Assembly: GCA_947497265.1 (NCBI GenBank) | Contig: CANMFP010000001.1 | Coordinates: 744,001-808,000 of the forward strand | Source: an uncultured Isoptericola sp. | GTDB lineage: Bacteria > Actinomycetota > Actinomycetes > Actinomycetales > Cellulomonadaceae | Direction: 5' to 3' | Length of the DNA stretch: 64,000 nucleotides | Shown: positions 1 to 8,375 of the stretch, piece by piece | Position numbering within the stretch: the stretch's first letter is position 1 | Layout: the number at the start of each line of letters is the position of its first letter | Made by a program: the position numbers and the translations under genes | Notes under the pieces: generated by a model | Database searches by the model: none | Told to the model about the DNA's origin: nothing | Seen by the model: only the letters and a program-made list of their open reading frames with translations

Positions 1-871
1 GGAGCAGGGCGTCGAGGATCTGCGCCATGCGCTCGGCCTCGGCCCGCACGTGCTCGACGTCGTCCGCGTCCTCGGCCTCGACGGTCAGTGCGAGCGACTC
101 GATGCGCAGCATCAGGGCGTTGAGCGGGTTGCGCAGCTCGTGCGAGGCGTTGGCCACGAACTCCTGCTGGCGGCGCATCAGGTGCTCGACGCGCTCCGCC
201 ATCTCGTTGAATCGGCTCACCACCTGGCGCAGCTCGGGCGGCCCGGTCGACGGTGGGATGCGCTCGTCGAGCCGCCCACCGCCCATCTTCTCCATCGCCT
301 GGTCGACGGCGCGGACCGGCCGCAGCACCCAGCCCGCCGTGCGGTCGGCGAGGACCAGCGCGAGCAGCGCCATCACCACGCCCGCCGCACCGAGGAGCGC
401 CCAGCTGTACCAGATCGCGCGCTGCACCTTCACGGCGTCCGACGACGTCACGAGGGCGCCGACCAGGTCCCCGCCGTCGAAGATGGGCTCGGCGACCACG
501 ATCCGCTGGGCGTCCCAGGGCCAGAACGTCTCGCGCATCTCCGCGCGGCGGCCCGCGAGCGCCGCGTGCCGCTCCGCGTAGTCGTGGATCTCCAGCCCTT
601 CCGCTGCGACGGTGACCCCGGCCTGGTCGACGACGCCGGCACGGATGCCGTACACCTGCCGGTACCTCTCGAGGTCTCCCGCGACGAGGGACGGGTCGTC
701 GGCGACGATCGCCTGACGGGCGGGCAGCACCAGGTAGCTCGTGTCGCGCAGCCGGTCCAGGAAGACCTCCTGCTGGTGCGCGCGCGTCACGCTCCCCGCG
801 TAGAGCATGCCGAGCAGCAGGATGACCAGGGCGAGCGGCACGTAGACGAGCGCGGCGAGTCGGCTCCGCAC
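1..871 (-). CDS. Sensor histidine kinase, C-terminal part cut by window edge
   Basis: Membrane sensor kinase that would phosphorylate the response regulator encoded just upstream. The GTG start at 871 follows the regulator stop (873-875) by one base, so the two are translationally coupled. The 290 visible codons show a transmembrane segment at about residues 7-24, an extracytoplasmic sensor region, a second transmembrane segment near 165-190, a HAMP linker, and the HisKA box ASHELRNPL with the phospho-acceptor at about His244. The ATPase domain lies beyond position 1 and is not seen. The signal it senses cannot be inferred. Confidence 0.9.
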   Translation of the reverse strand, partial: MRSRLAALVYVPLALVILLLGMLYAGSVTRAHQQEVFLDRLRDTSYLVLPARQAIVADDPSLVAGDLERYRQVYGIRAGVVDQAGVTVAAEGLEIHDYAERHAALAGRRAEMRETFWPWDAQRIVVAEPIFDGGDLVGALVTSSDAVKVQRAIWYSWALLGAAGVVMALLALVLADRTAGWVLRPVRAVDQAMEKMGGGRLDERIPPSTGPPELRQVVSRFNEMAERVEHLMRRQQEFVANASHELRNPLNALMLRIESLALTVEAEDADDVEHVRAEAERMAQILDALL

Positions 872-872
872 G

Positions 873-1550
873 TCACTGCTGCCCGACGCGGTACCCCACG
901 CCGCGCACCGTCTCGACGACGGCGGGCTCGCCGAGCTTGCGGCGCAGGGAGGCGACGTGGACCTCGAGGGTGCGGCCGAGCCCCTTCCAGCTGGAGCCCC
1001 ACACCTCCCGCAGGATGCGTTCGCGGGCGAGCGCCGTGCCGCGGTGGCGGACCAGCAGCGCGAGCAGGTCGTACTCCTTGCGGGTGAGCGACACGACGTC
1101 GCCGTCGGTGCGGCGCACCACGCGGGCGGCGAGGTCGACCTGCACCTCGCCGACGTCGATCCGGGCGACGTCGGCGCGGCCGTCCCACTCCCGGGACCGG
1201 CCGCGGCGCAGCACCGCGTCGATGCGGGCGAGGACCTCGCGGATGTCGTACGGCTTGGTCACGTAGTCGTCGGCGCCGAGCTCCAGGCCCCGCACCCGTG
1301 ACTCGAGCTGGGTACGTGCGGTGACCATGATGATCGGGGTGTCGCAGACCTTGCGCATCCGGCGGCAGACCTCGAACCCGTCCATGTCCGGCAGCGCCAG
1401 GTCGAGCAGCACGAGGTCCGTCCGCGGGCTCAGCGCGTCGAGCGCGCTCGCGCCGTCGGCCGCCCGGAGCACCTCGTACCCGTGCTTGCCCAGGACGGAG
1501 ACGAGCGCGCCGGCGACATGCTCGTTGTCCTCCACGACCAGCAGCTGCAC
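873..1550 (-). CDS. OmpR/PhoB-family response regulator
   Basis: DNA-binding response regulator, partner of the kinase that follows it. An N-terminal receiver domain (about residues 1-115) has the acidic pair VEDNE, the phospho-acceptor in LVLLDLALPD (about Asp50) and the conserved lysine in VTKPYD. A C-terminal winged helix carries LTRKEYDLL and the terminal RGVGYRV typical of OmpR/PhoB proteins. The start is taken at the GTG giving VQLLVVEDNE; a GTG 21 bases upstream is also open. The target genes are unknown. Confidence 0.92.
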   Translation of the reverse strand: MQLLVVEDNEHVAGALVSVLGKHGYEVLRAADGASALDALSPRTDLVLLDLALPDMDGFEVCRRMRKVCDTPIIMVTARTQLESRVRGLELGADDYVTKPYDIREVLARIDAVLRRGRSREWDGRADVARIDVGEVQVDLAARVVRRTDGDVVSLTRKEYDLLALLVRHRGTALARERILREVWGSSWKGLGRTLEVHVASLRRKLGEPAVVETVRGVGYRVGQQ

Positions 1551-1862
1551 GTTCCGACCGTATCCGAGCACGGACGCGACGGATAGACGCGGTCAGGACG
1601 TGAGCACCCCTGGAGCGGGTGATCCGTGGCGGACGCCGCGGTCGGTCCGCGACCGTGATCCTCAGGCCCGCGGCCAGCAGCGGTGCGAGCTCGGCGAGCA
1701 CCACGGGGTCGATCACGGGACGGTTCGGACCGCTCGCTCGGGACGCCAGGGCAGCCGGATGACGTGTCCGGCGCCGGTCGCCAGGGAGCGGTACGCATCA
1801 CAGGAGGGAGCGACGTCTCGTCCCTGCCGCGACGGTAGGGTACGGACGTCGAACGGAGAGCC

Positions 1863-2279
1863 ATGGGACAGGACCGCAAGCAGATCGGCGAGGTGTCGGA
1901 GCGTACCGGCCTCTCCCTGCGCACGATCCGCTACTACGAGGAGGTCGGCCTCGTCATCCCGTCCGCGCGCTCGCACGGCGGATTCCGGCTGTACACCGAC
2001 TCGGACATCGCGCGGCTCCTGCTCGTCAAGCAGATGAAGCCCTTGGACTTCTCCCTCGAGGAGATGCGCGACCTGCTCTCCACGCTCGACGAGCTGGAGC
2101 GCGACGACGCCGGTGCCACGGGCCGCGAGGCCACGCTCGAACGCCTGAGCACGTTCGAGGCGGCGGCCGAGGAGCGCTGCCGGAGCCTGCGCGCCCAGCT
2201 CGAGAGCGCCGAGGAGTTCGCCGGCAACCTGCGCCGCGAGCTCGGCGACCGACGCACGGTGGTGGCCGGCTCCCGATGA
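1863..2279 (+). CDS. MerR-family transcriptional regulator
   Basis: A 138-residue regulator with the MerR N-terminal winged helix (IGEVSERTGLSLRTIRYYEE, then GGFRLYTDSDI) followed by a dimerisation coiled coil rich in Glu and Arg. No cysteine cluster for metal or redox sensing is visible at the C-terminus. The stop overlaps the start of the release factor 3 gene (ATGA at 2276-2279), so the two are co-translated. In other actinobacteria MerR proteins of this look often sit next to SulP transporters (from memory), and a SulP gene follows here after prfC. The ligand is unknown. Confidence 0.88.
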   Translation: MGQDRKQIGEVSERTGLSLRTIRYYEEVGLVIPSARSHGGFRLYTDSDIARLLLVKQMKPLDFSLEEMRDLLSTLDELERDDAGATGREATLERLSTFEAAAEERCRSLRAQLESAEEFAGNLRRELGDRRTVVAGSR

Positions 2280-3868
2280 CCACGCTCGCCACCGAGAACA
2301 CCTCCGTCACGGCCGAGGCCGCCCGACGGCGCAGCATCGCCGTCATCTCCCACCCCGACGCCGGCAAGTCGACGCTCACCGAGGCCCTCGCCCTGCACGC
2401 CCACGCCATCGACCAGGCAGGCGCGGTGCACGGCAAGGGCAACCGCTCCGGCGTCGTCTCCGACTGGCTCGAGATGGAGCAGAAGCGCGGCATCTCGATC
2501 ACCTCGGCCGCGCTGCAGTTCGTCTACCGCGACGTCGTCATCAACCTGCTGGACACCCCGGGGCACGCGGACTTCTCCGAGGACACCTACCGCGTGCTGA
2601 CCGCGGTCGACGCCGCCGTCATGCTCCTGGACTCCGCGAAGGGCCTGGAGCCGCAGACCCTCAAGCTGTTCGAGGTCTGCCGCCGCCGCGGCGTGCCCGT
2701 CATCACCTTCGTCAACAAGTGGGACCGGCCGGGACGCGAGGTCCTCGACCTCTGCGACGAGCTCGAGGAGCGCATCGGTCTGCGGCCCACGCCGGTGACC
2801 TGGCCCGTCGGCGAGGCGGGCCGGTTCCTCGGTCTGCTCGACCGCCAGGACGGCCACGTGACCACCTACCGCCGCGCACCGGGCGGCGCCTCGATCGCCG
2901 AGGAGCGCACGCTCAACGCGTCCCGAGCCGCCGAGGAGCTCGACGACGACTACGTCGAGGCGCTCGAGGGCGCCCAGCTCCTGGAACCGGTCGACGTCGG
3001 CACGTTCCGCAGCGGCGAGACCACGCCCCTGCTCTTCGGGGCGGCGCTGGCCAACATCGGTGTCCGGCAGCTCCTCGACGCCGTCGTCGACCTCGCCCCC
3101 GCGCCGGCCGCACGGCCGACCGCCGACGGCGGCGACCGCCCCGTCGACGCACCGTTCAGCGGGTTCGTGTTCAAGATGCAGGCCGGGATGGACCCCAAGC
3201 ACCGCGACCACGTCGCGTACATCCGGGTGTGCTCCGGGCGGTTCGAGCGTGGCATGAACGTCACGCACCAGCGCACCGGGCGGCCGTTCGCGACGAAGTA
3301 CGCCCTGTCGGTGTTCGGCCGCGAGCGCTCGACCGTGGAGGACGCCTACCCCGGTGACGTCGTCGGGCTGGTGAACGCGGGCGCGCTGGCCGTCGGCGAC
3401 ACCGTCCACGAGCCGTCCGGCCCGTCCGTGCGGTTCCCGCCGATGCCGGCGTTCGAGCCCGAGCACTTCGCCGTCGCACGGTCCTCCGACCCGGGACGCT
3501 CGAAGCAGTTCCGCAAGGGCATGGCCCAGCTCGAGCAGGAGGGCGTCGTCCAGGTCCTCGTCTCCGACCTGCGCGGCGACGCCAGCCCGGTCCTCGCGGC
3601 GGTCGGTCCGCTGCAGTTCGAGGTCGCCGCGTTCCGCATGGAGCACGAGTTCTCGGCGCCGATGGTCCTCGAGACCCTCCCGCTCTCGGTCGCGCGCTAC
3701 GTCGACCCCGAGCACGCCGCCACGGTCGCGGCCTACCCGGGGGCCGAGGTCGCGCGTCGCCGCGACGGCGCCACCCTGGCGCTGCTGCGCGACGTGTGGC
3801 ACGCCCGTGCCTTCGAACGCGGCCACCCGGACATCGCCCTGGACCCGCTGACACCAAACCTGCCTTGA
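2276..3868 (+). CDS. prfC: Peptide chain release factor 3 (RF3 GTPase)
   Basis: Translational GTPase that removes RF1 and RF2 from the ribosome after termination. The 530-residue length is normal for RF3. G-domain motifs are visible: P-loop HPDAGKST (about 26-33), DTPGHADF in switch II, and NKWD for guanine recognition. The central and C-terminal domains include FVFKMQAGMDPKHRDH and the conserved GPLQFEV segment. It starts inside the stop of the MerR gene, an unusual partner for prfC. A gap of about 170 bases follows before the transporter gene. Confidence 0.95.
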   Translation: MTTLATENTSVTAEAARRRSIAVISHPDAGKSTLTEALALHAHAIDQAGAVHGKGNRSGVVSDWLEMEQKRGISITSAALQFVYRDVVINLLDTPGHADFSEDTYRVLTAVDAAVMLLDSAKGLEPQTLKLFEVCRRRGVPVITFVNKWDRPGREVLDLCDELEERIGLRPTPVTWPVGEAGRFLGLLDRQDGHVTTYRRAPGGASIAEERTLNASRAAEELDDDYVEALEGAQLLEPVDVGTFRSGETTPLLFGAALANIGVRQLLDAVVDLAPAPAARPTADGGDRPVDAPFSGFVFKMQAGMDPKHRDHVAYIRVCSGRFERGMNVTHQRTGRPFATKYALSVFGRERSTVEDAYPGDVVGLVNAGALAVGDTVHEPSGPSVRFPPMPAFEPEHFAVARSSDPGRSKQFRKGMAQLEQEGVVQVLVSDLRGDASPVLAAVGPLQFEVAAFRMEHEFSAPMVLETLPLSVARYVDPEHAATVAAYPGAEVARRRDGATLALLRDVWHARAFERGHPDIALDPLTPNLP

Positions 3869-4036
3869 CGTCAGGGTAGAGTTCTCCACGGCTCACCCTT
3901 TCTGCGCCGTCACCGGCGCGACCGAGCCCACCTTCTTCCCGTGCGCAGCGTCGCGTGCGCTGTCCTTGTCCATCCCGACCGTGTCTCGCGACCCGGTCCG
4001 CGGGCGTGCGCGCCCACCGAAGCCGAAAGATGCTGC

Positions 4037-5608
4037 GTGCCGAACGACGCCCGTGCTCCCTTGCCCGATCCCGCCCCCGTGCCGCGGCCCGTCACCGGTG
4101 CGCCCGAGGCGGGCCAGACCTACTCCGTGCTGACGGCGCTGCGGTCCGCCCGGATCCTCAGGACCGAGGTCCTGGCGGGTCTCGTCGTCGCTCTCGCGCT
4201 CATCCCGGAGGCGATCGCGTTCTCGATCATCGCGGGCGTCGACCCACGGCTGGGGCTGTTCGCGTCGTTCACGATGGCGGTCTCGATCTCGTTCCTCGGC
4301 GGCCGGCCCGCCATGATCTCCGCCGCCACCGGGGCGGTCGCCCTGGTCATCGCACCCGTGGCCCGCGACCACGGCATCGAGTACTTCATCGCCACGGTGA
4401 TCCTCGCCGGCATCTTCCAGGTGGCCCTCGGCCTGCTGGGCATCGCCCGGCTCATGCGGTTCATCCCGCGCTCGGTGATGGTCGGGTTCGTCAACGCCCT
4501 GGCGATCCTCATCTTCACCTCGCAGCTCCCGCACCTGTTCGGTGACAAGGTCACGGCCGGCAACCGCTGGTGGATCTATGGCCTGGTGATCGTCGGCCTC
4601 GTGATCATGGTGCTGCTCCCGCGGCTGACCAAGGTGGTCCCCGCGCCGCTCGTCGCCATCGTGCTCATCACGAGCGCGACCGTCCTCGCCGCGATCAACG
4701 TCCCGACTGTCGGCGACGAGGGCGAGCTGCCCCAGTCGCTGCCGTCGCTGCTCGTGCCGGACGTGCCGCTGAACCTCGAGACGTTCCGGATCATCGCCCC
4801 GGTCGCGCTGGCCATGGCCCTGGTGGGCCTCCTCGAGTCGCTGCTGACCGCCAAGCTGGTCGACGACGTCACCGACACGCACTCGAACAAGACGCGCGAG
4901 GCGTGGGGTCAGGGAGCCGCCAACATCATCACCGGGTTCTTCGGGGGCATGGGCGGCTGCGCGATGATCGGCCAGACCATGATCAACGTGAAGGTGTCCG
5001 GCGCGCGCACCCGGATCTCGACGTTCCTCGCCGGCGTGTTCCTGCTGGTCCTCGTCGTCGGGCTCGGCGACGTGGTCGCCGTCATCCCGATGGCCGCGCT
5101 CGTCGCCGTCATGATCATGGTGTCCGTCGGCACGTTCGACTGGCACTCGGTCCGGCCCGGCACGCTGCGGCGGATGCCCCGCTCGGAGACGGCCGTGATG
5201 CTGTCCACCGTGATCGTCACGGTCTGGACCCACAACCTGGCCTACGGCGTCGGCGTCGGCGTCCTGGTCGCGATGGCGCTCTTCGCGCGCCGCGTGGCCC
5301 ACTTCACCACCGTGACGCGCCTCGACGCATCAGATGCTGACGACGAGCGCGTCTACGCCGTCGAGGGCGAGCTGTTCTTCGCGTCCTCGAACGATCTCGT
5401 CTACCAGTTCGACTACTCAGGAGACCCGCACCGTATCGTGATCGACATGACCAATGCCCACGTCTGGGACGCCTCGACGGTCGCAAGCCTCGACGCAGTC
5501 CGCACCAAGTACGAGTCGAAGGGCAAGACCGTCAGGATCGTCGGCGCGAACCCTGACACCGCGGCGAGGCTCGACCGCCTCGCCGGCACGCTGGACGGGG
5601 GGAGCTGA
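4037..5608 (+). CDS. SulP-family anion permease with STAS domain
   Basis: Membrane transporter of the SLC26/SulP family (sulfate, bicarbonate or another anion; substrate not predictable). Membrane segments start near VLAGLVVALALIPEAIAFS and continue to about residue 400. A cytoplasmic STAS domain follows (EGELFFASSNDLVYQF to HVWDASTVASLDAVR). The start is set at GTG 4037 because the upstream open frame is low-complexity and non-membrane; it is open back to 3941. The RNase J gene begins one base after its stop. Confidence 0.9.
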   Translation: MPNDARAPLPDPAPVPRPVTGAPEAGQTYSVLTALRSARILRTEVLAGLVVALALIPEAIAFSIIAGVDPRLGLFASFTMAVSISFLGGRPAMISAATGAVALVIAPVARDHGIEYFIATVILAGIFQVALGLLGIARLMRFIPRSVMVGFVNALAILIFTSQLPHLFGDKVTAGNRWWIYGLVIVGLVIMVLLPRLTKVVPAPLVAIVLITSATVLAAINVPTVGDEGELPQSLPSLLVPDVPLNLETFRIIAPVALAMALVGLLESLLTAKLVDDVTDTHSNKTREAWGQGAANIITGFFGGMGGCAMIGQTMINVKVSGARTRISTFLAGVFLLVLVVGLGDVVAVIPMAALVAVMIMVSVGTFDWHSVRPGTLRRMPRSETAVMLSTVIVTVWTHNLAYGVGVGVLVAMALFARRVAHFTTVTRLDASDADDERVYAVEGELFFASSNDLVYQFDYSGDPHRIVIDMTNAHVWDASTVASLDAVRTKYESKGKTVRIVGANPDTAARLDRLAGTLDGGS

Positions 5609-5609
5609 G

Positions 5610-7295
5610 ATGCACACCGCTCCCCGTGACCTGACGCGCCCTCCCCGGCTCTCCCGCAAGGCTCTGCGGATCACGCCGCTCGGCGGCGTCGGCGAGATCG
5701 GCCGCAACATGACGGTCTTCGAGCAGTCCGGGCGACTCCTCGTCGTCGACTGCGGCGTCCTCTTCCCCGAGGACCACCAGCCCGGCGTCGACGTGATCCT
5801 CCCCGACTTCGCGAGCATCACCGACCGGCTCGACGACATCGAGGCGATCGTCCTCACGCACGGGCACGAGGACCACATCGGTGGCGTGCCGTACCTGCTG
5901 AAGCTCCGTCCGGACATCCCCCTCGTCGGGTCCGAGCTGACGCTGGCGTTCATCGCCGAGAAGCTCAAGGAGCACGGCATCAAGCCAGTCCTGAAGCGGG
6001 TCGAGGCGACCGACCGGTACTCCACCGGCCCGTTCGACCTCGAGTTCATCGCCGTGAACCACTCGATCCCGGACGGTCTCGCCGTCGTCATCCGCACCGC
6101 CGCGGGCTCCGTGCTGCACACCGGAGACTTCCGGATGGACCAGTTCCCGCTCGACGGGCGGCTGACCGACCTGCGGGCCTTCGGCCGCATCGGCGAGGAG
6201 GGCCTCGACCTGCTGCTGGTCGACTCCACCAACGCCGAGGTCCCTGGCTTCTCGATCTCCGAGAGCGACCTGGTCCCGGCGATCGAACAGGTCTTCCGCA
6301 CCACCCCGGGCCGGGTGATCGTCTCCAGCTTCGCCAGTCACGTCCACCGGATCCAGCAGGTGCTGGACGCCTCCCACGCGGTCGGCCGCAAGGTGTCCTT
6401 CGTGGGGCGCTCGATGGTCCGCAACATGCGGATCGCGCGCGAGCTCGGTTACCTCACCGTCCCGCGCGGCCTGGTGATCGACTACAAGAAGACGCGTGGC
6501 ATGGCGCCCGAGCAGGTGACGCTGATCTGCACCGGGTCCCAGGGCGAGCCGTTGGCCGCGCTGTCCCGCATGGCCAACGAGTCGCACGAGGTCCGCATCA
6601 GCGAGGGCGACACCGTGCTGCTGGCCAGCTCGCTGATCCCGGGCAACGAGAACGCGATCTACGGGATCATCAACAAGCTGACGGACCTCGGCGCGAACGT
6701 CGTGCACAAGGGCAACGCCCGCGTGCACGTCTCGGGCCACGCCAGCGCCGGCGAGCTCGTCTACTGCTACAACATCCTCAAGCCGCGCAACGTCATGCCG
6801 GTCCACGGCGAGCCCAAGCACCTGCACGCCAACGGTGCGCTCGCCGAGCGCACCGGCGTCGACCCGGAGAAGGTGCTGATCACCCGTGACGGCGTGGTCG
6901 TCGACCTCGTCGACGGCACCGCGAAGATCGTCGGCCAGGTCCAGGCGGACCTCGTGTTCGTCGACGGGCAGACGGTGGGCCACGCGACCGAGGACACCCT
7001 CGCGGAGCGTCGCCAGCTCAGCGCCGGCGGCGTGCTGACCGTGCTCGTGCTGCTGAAGCCGGGCACGACGGAGCTCGCCGAGCCCCCGGAGTACCTGCAC
7101 CGCGGGTTCGTCCAGAGCCCGGAGAGCCTCGAGGCGGCCACCAAGGCCCTGACGAAGGCGCTCGCCGACGCCGCGGAGCGCGGCATCACCGAGGGCGAGG
7201 AGCTCGAGAAGCGTCTGGCGGGTGCCGTCGGGCGGTCGCTGGCCCGCACCTCCCGCCGCGAGCCGGTCGTCATCGCCCTGGTGCTCGACGCCTGA
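5610..7295 (+). CDS. rnj: Ribonuclease J
   Basis: Metallo-beta-lactamase/beta-CASP exo- and endoribonuclease for mRNA decay and rRNA maturation. The 561-residue length is usual. The metal-binding motif HGHEDHIGG is near residue 88, further ligands include HTGDFRMD and the beta-CASP motif VHVSGHAS, and a C-terminal domain closes the protein. ATG 5610 is chosen because a strong GGGGAG precedes it and the family N-terminus (LRITPLGGVGEIGRNM) follows shortly. The upstream SulP stop is adjacent, so co-transcription is likely. A large inverted repeat lies just after the stop. Confidence 0.96.
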   Translation: MHTAPRDLTRPPRLSRKALRITPLGGVGEIGRNMTVFEQSGRLLVVDCGVLFPEDHQPGVDVILPDFASITDRLDDIEAIVLTHGHEDHIGGVPYLLKLRPDIPLVGSELTLAFIAEKLKEHGIKPVLKRVEATDRYSTGPFDLEFIAVNHSIPDGLAVVIRTAAGSVLHTGDFRMDQFPLDGRLTDLRAFGRIGEEGLDLLLVDSTNAEVPGFSISESDLVPAIEQVFRTTPGRVIVSSFASHVHRIQQVLDASHAVGRKVSFVGRSMVRNMRIARELGYLTVPRGLVIDYKKTRGMAPEQVTLICTGSQGEPLAALSRMANESHEVRISEGDTVLLASSLIPGNENAIYGIINKLTDLGANVVHKGNARVHVSGHASAGELVYCYNILKPRNVMPVHGEPKHLHANGALAERTGVDPEKVLITRDGVVVDLVDGTAKIVGQVQADLVFVDGQTVGHATEDTLAERRQLSAGGVLTVLVLLKPGTTELAEPPEYLHRGFVQSPESLEAATKALTKALADAAERGITEGEELEKRLAGAVGRSLARTSRREPVVIALVLDA

Positions 7296-7308
7296 CCCTC
7301 CTCCGGTC

Positions 7309-7369
7309 GCCGAATAGGTGGATCGGGACCGGTATGCGTCGCATACCGGTCCCGATCCACATATTCGGC
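7309..7369. repeat. 61-bp near-perfect inverted repeat after rnj
   Basis: Two 30-nt arms around a single central base (7339). All positions pair except 7317/7361. It lies 14 bases after the RNase J stop and before a HAD gene on the same strand. No T-tract follows. It could be a strong transcript end, an mRNA 3' stabiliser, or a dispersed palindromic element. Confidence 0.85.
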
Positions 7370-7420
7370 ACGCCACGGACGGCGGTGCACGCGTCGCCGT
7401 CCCCGGCCGATCATGGAACC

Positions 7421-8257
7421 ATGCCACTGCCCTCGCTCCCCCGCCCGGACCAGGTCCGCCTGGTCGTCACCGACATGGACGGCACCCTGCTCGACCCCGA
7501 CGGCGCCGTCCCCGACGGCCTGTGGCCGCTGCTCGAGCGCATGCACGACGCCGGCATCGCGTTCGTCCCCGCCTCCGGACGTCAGCACGCCACCATCGCC
7601 GCGTCCTTCCCGCCTGCCACCACCCCCGGCCACGACGAGCTGGTGATCATCGCCGAGAACGGCACCCTCGTCACGCGCGGCGGGGCCGAGGTGTCCTCCG
7701 AGACGCTCGACCGGGACGGCGTCACCGCCGTCGTCCACGCCGTGCGCGGACTGGGCACCAGCCGGGACGGTGGCGCCGTCCTCGCCGGCAAGCAGGGCGC
7801 CTACGTCGAGCGCGCGGACGCGCGGTTCGTCGACCACGTGCGCACCTACTACCTCGAGCTGGAGGTCGTCGAGGACCTGCTCGCCGTCGACGACGACGTC
7901 CTCAAGGTCGCCGTGTACGACGACGTCGACTCGGCCACCGGCACGCTGCCCGCGCTCGAGCACCTGCGCGCCACCCACCAGGTCGTGGTGTCCAGCCCGC
8001 ACTGGATCGACGTCATGCCCACCGGTGTCAACAAGGGCCGCGGCCTGCGCCGGCTCCAGGCCGAGCTCGGCGTGACGCCCGCGCAGACGATGGTGTTCGG
8101 CGACTACCTCAACGACATCGAGATGCTCGACGCCGCCGAGTGGTCGTTCGCCATGGCCGGGGCCCACCCCGACGTCCTGGCGCACGCCCGGCACACCGCA
8201 CCGAGCAACGCCGCGCACGGCGTGGTCCGGGTGCTCGAGGCGCTCTTCGCGGACTGA
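7421..8257 (+). CDS. Cof-type HAD-superfamily phosphatase
   Basis: Predicted cytoplasmic sugar-phosphate or nucleotide phosphatase of the HAD IIB (Cof) type. Motif I DMDGTLLD (about 19-26) supplies the nucleophile, motif II is the serine in PASGRQH, motif III is the lysine of GVNKGRG, and motif IV is GDYLNDIEML. A cap domain sits between motifs II and III. The 278-residue length is normal. ATG 7421 is preferred because an upstream frame runs through the inverted repeat. The exact substrate is unknown. Confidence 0.9.
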   Translation: MPLPSLPRPDQVRLVVTDMDGTLLDPDGAVPDGLWPLLERMHDAGIAFVPASGRQHATIAASFPPATTPGHDELVIIAENGTLVTRGGAEVSSETLDRDGVTAVVHAVRGLGTSRDGGAVLAGKQGAYVERADARFVDHVRTYYLELEVVEDLLAVDDDVLKVAVYDDVDSATGTLPALEHLRATHQVVVSSPHWIDVMPTGVNKGRGLRRLQAELGVTPAQTMVFGDYLNDIEMLDAAEWSFAMAGAHPDVLAHARHTAPSNAAHGVVRVLEALFAD

Positions 8258-8268
8258 GGCCGGCCGGC

Positions 8269-8302
8269 GCCGGGACGGCCCACCCACGGTGGCCGGGCCG
8301 GC
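8269..8302 (+). terminator. GC-rich hairpin after the HAD gene
   Basis: Imperfect inverted repeat (GCCGGG...CCCACC / GGTGGCCGGGCCGGC) 12 bases after the stop, without a U-tract. Possible intrinsic transcript end. Confidence 0.35.
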
Positions 8303-8323
8303 ACGAGCCGTTGCCATCGCATC

Positions 8324-8335
8324 TACATCGATGTA
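8324..8335. promoter_or_regulatory. Candidate LacI-type operator TACATCGATGTA
   Basis: Perfect 12-bp palindrome with a central CG, about 40 bases before the arabinanase start. LacI-family sugar repressors commonly bind CG-centred palindromes of this size. It probably couples the arabinanase to sugar availability. No LacI gene is in the window. Confidence 0.5.
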
Positions 8336-8375
8336 AGTTTGCGGTGCTCGCGACCACCCTCAACGTGGAGGACCC

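Noticed and set aside
1934-3889. Long minus-strand open frame opposite MerR and prfC
   Set aside because: Shadow of the plus-strand genes caused by high GC; no domain likeness and very skewed Arg/Gly/Asp composition.
3868-4036. tRNA gene between prfC and SulP
   Set aside because: No cloverleaf or conserved T-loop sequence could be found by eye; no tRNA was seen anywhere in the window.
3893-5302. 469-residue His/Asp-rich minus-strand frame under SulP
   Set aside because: Composition artefact opposite a hydrophobic membrane gene.
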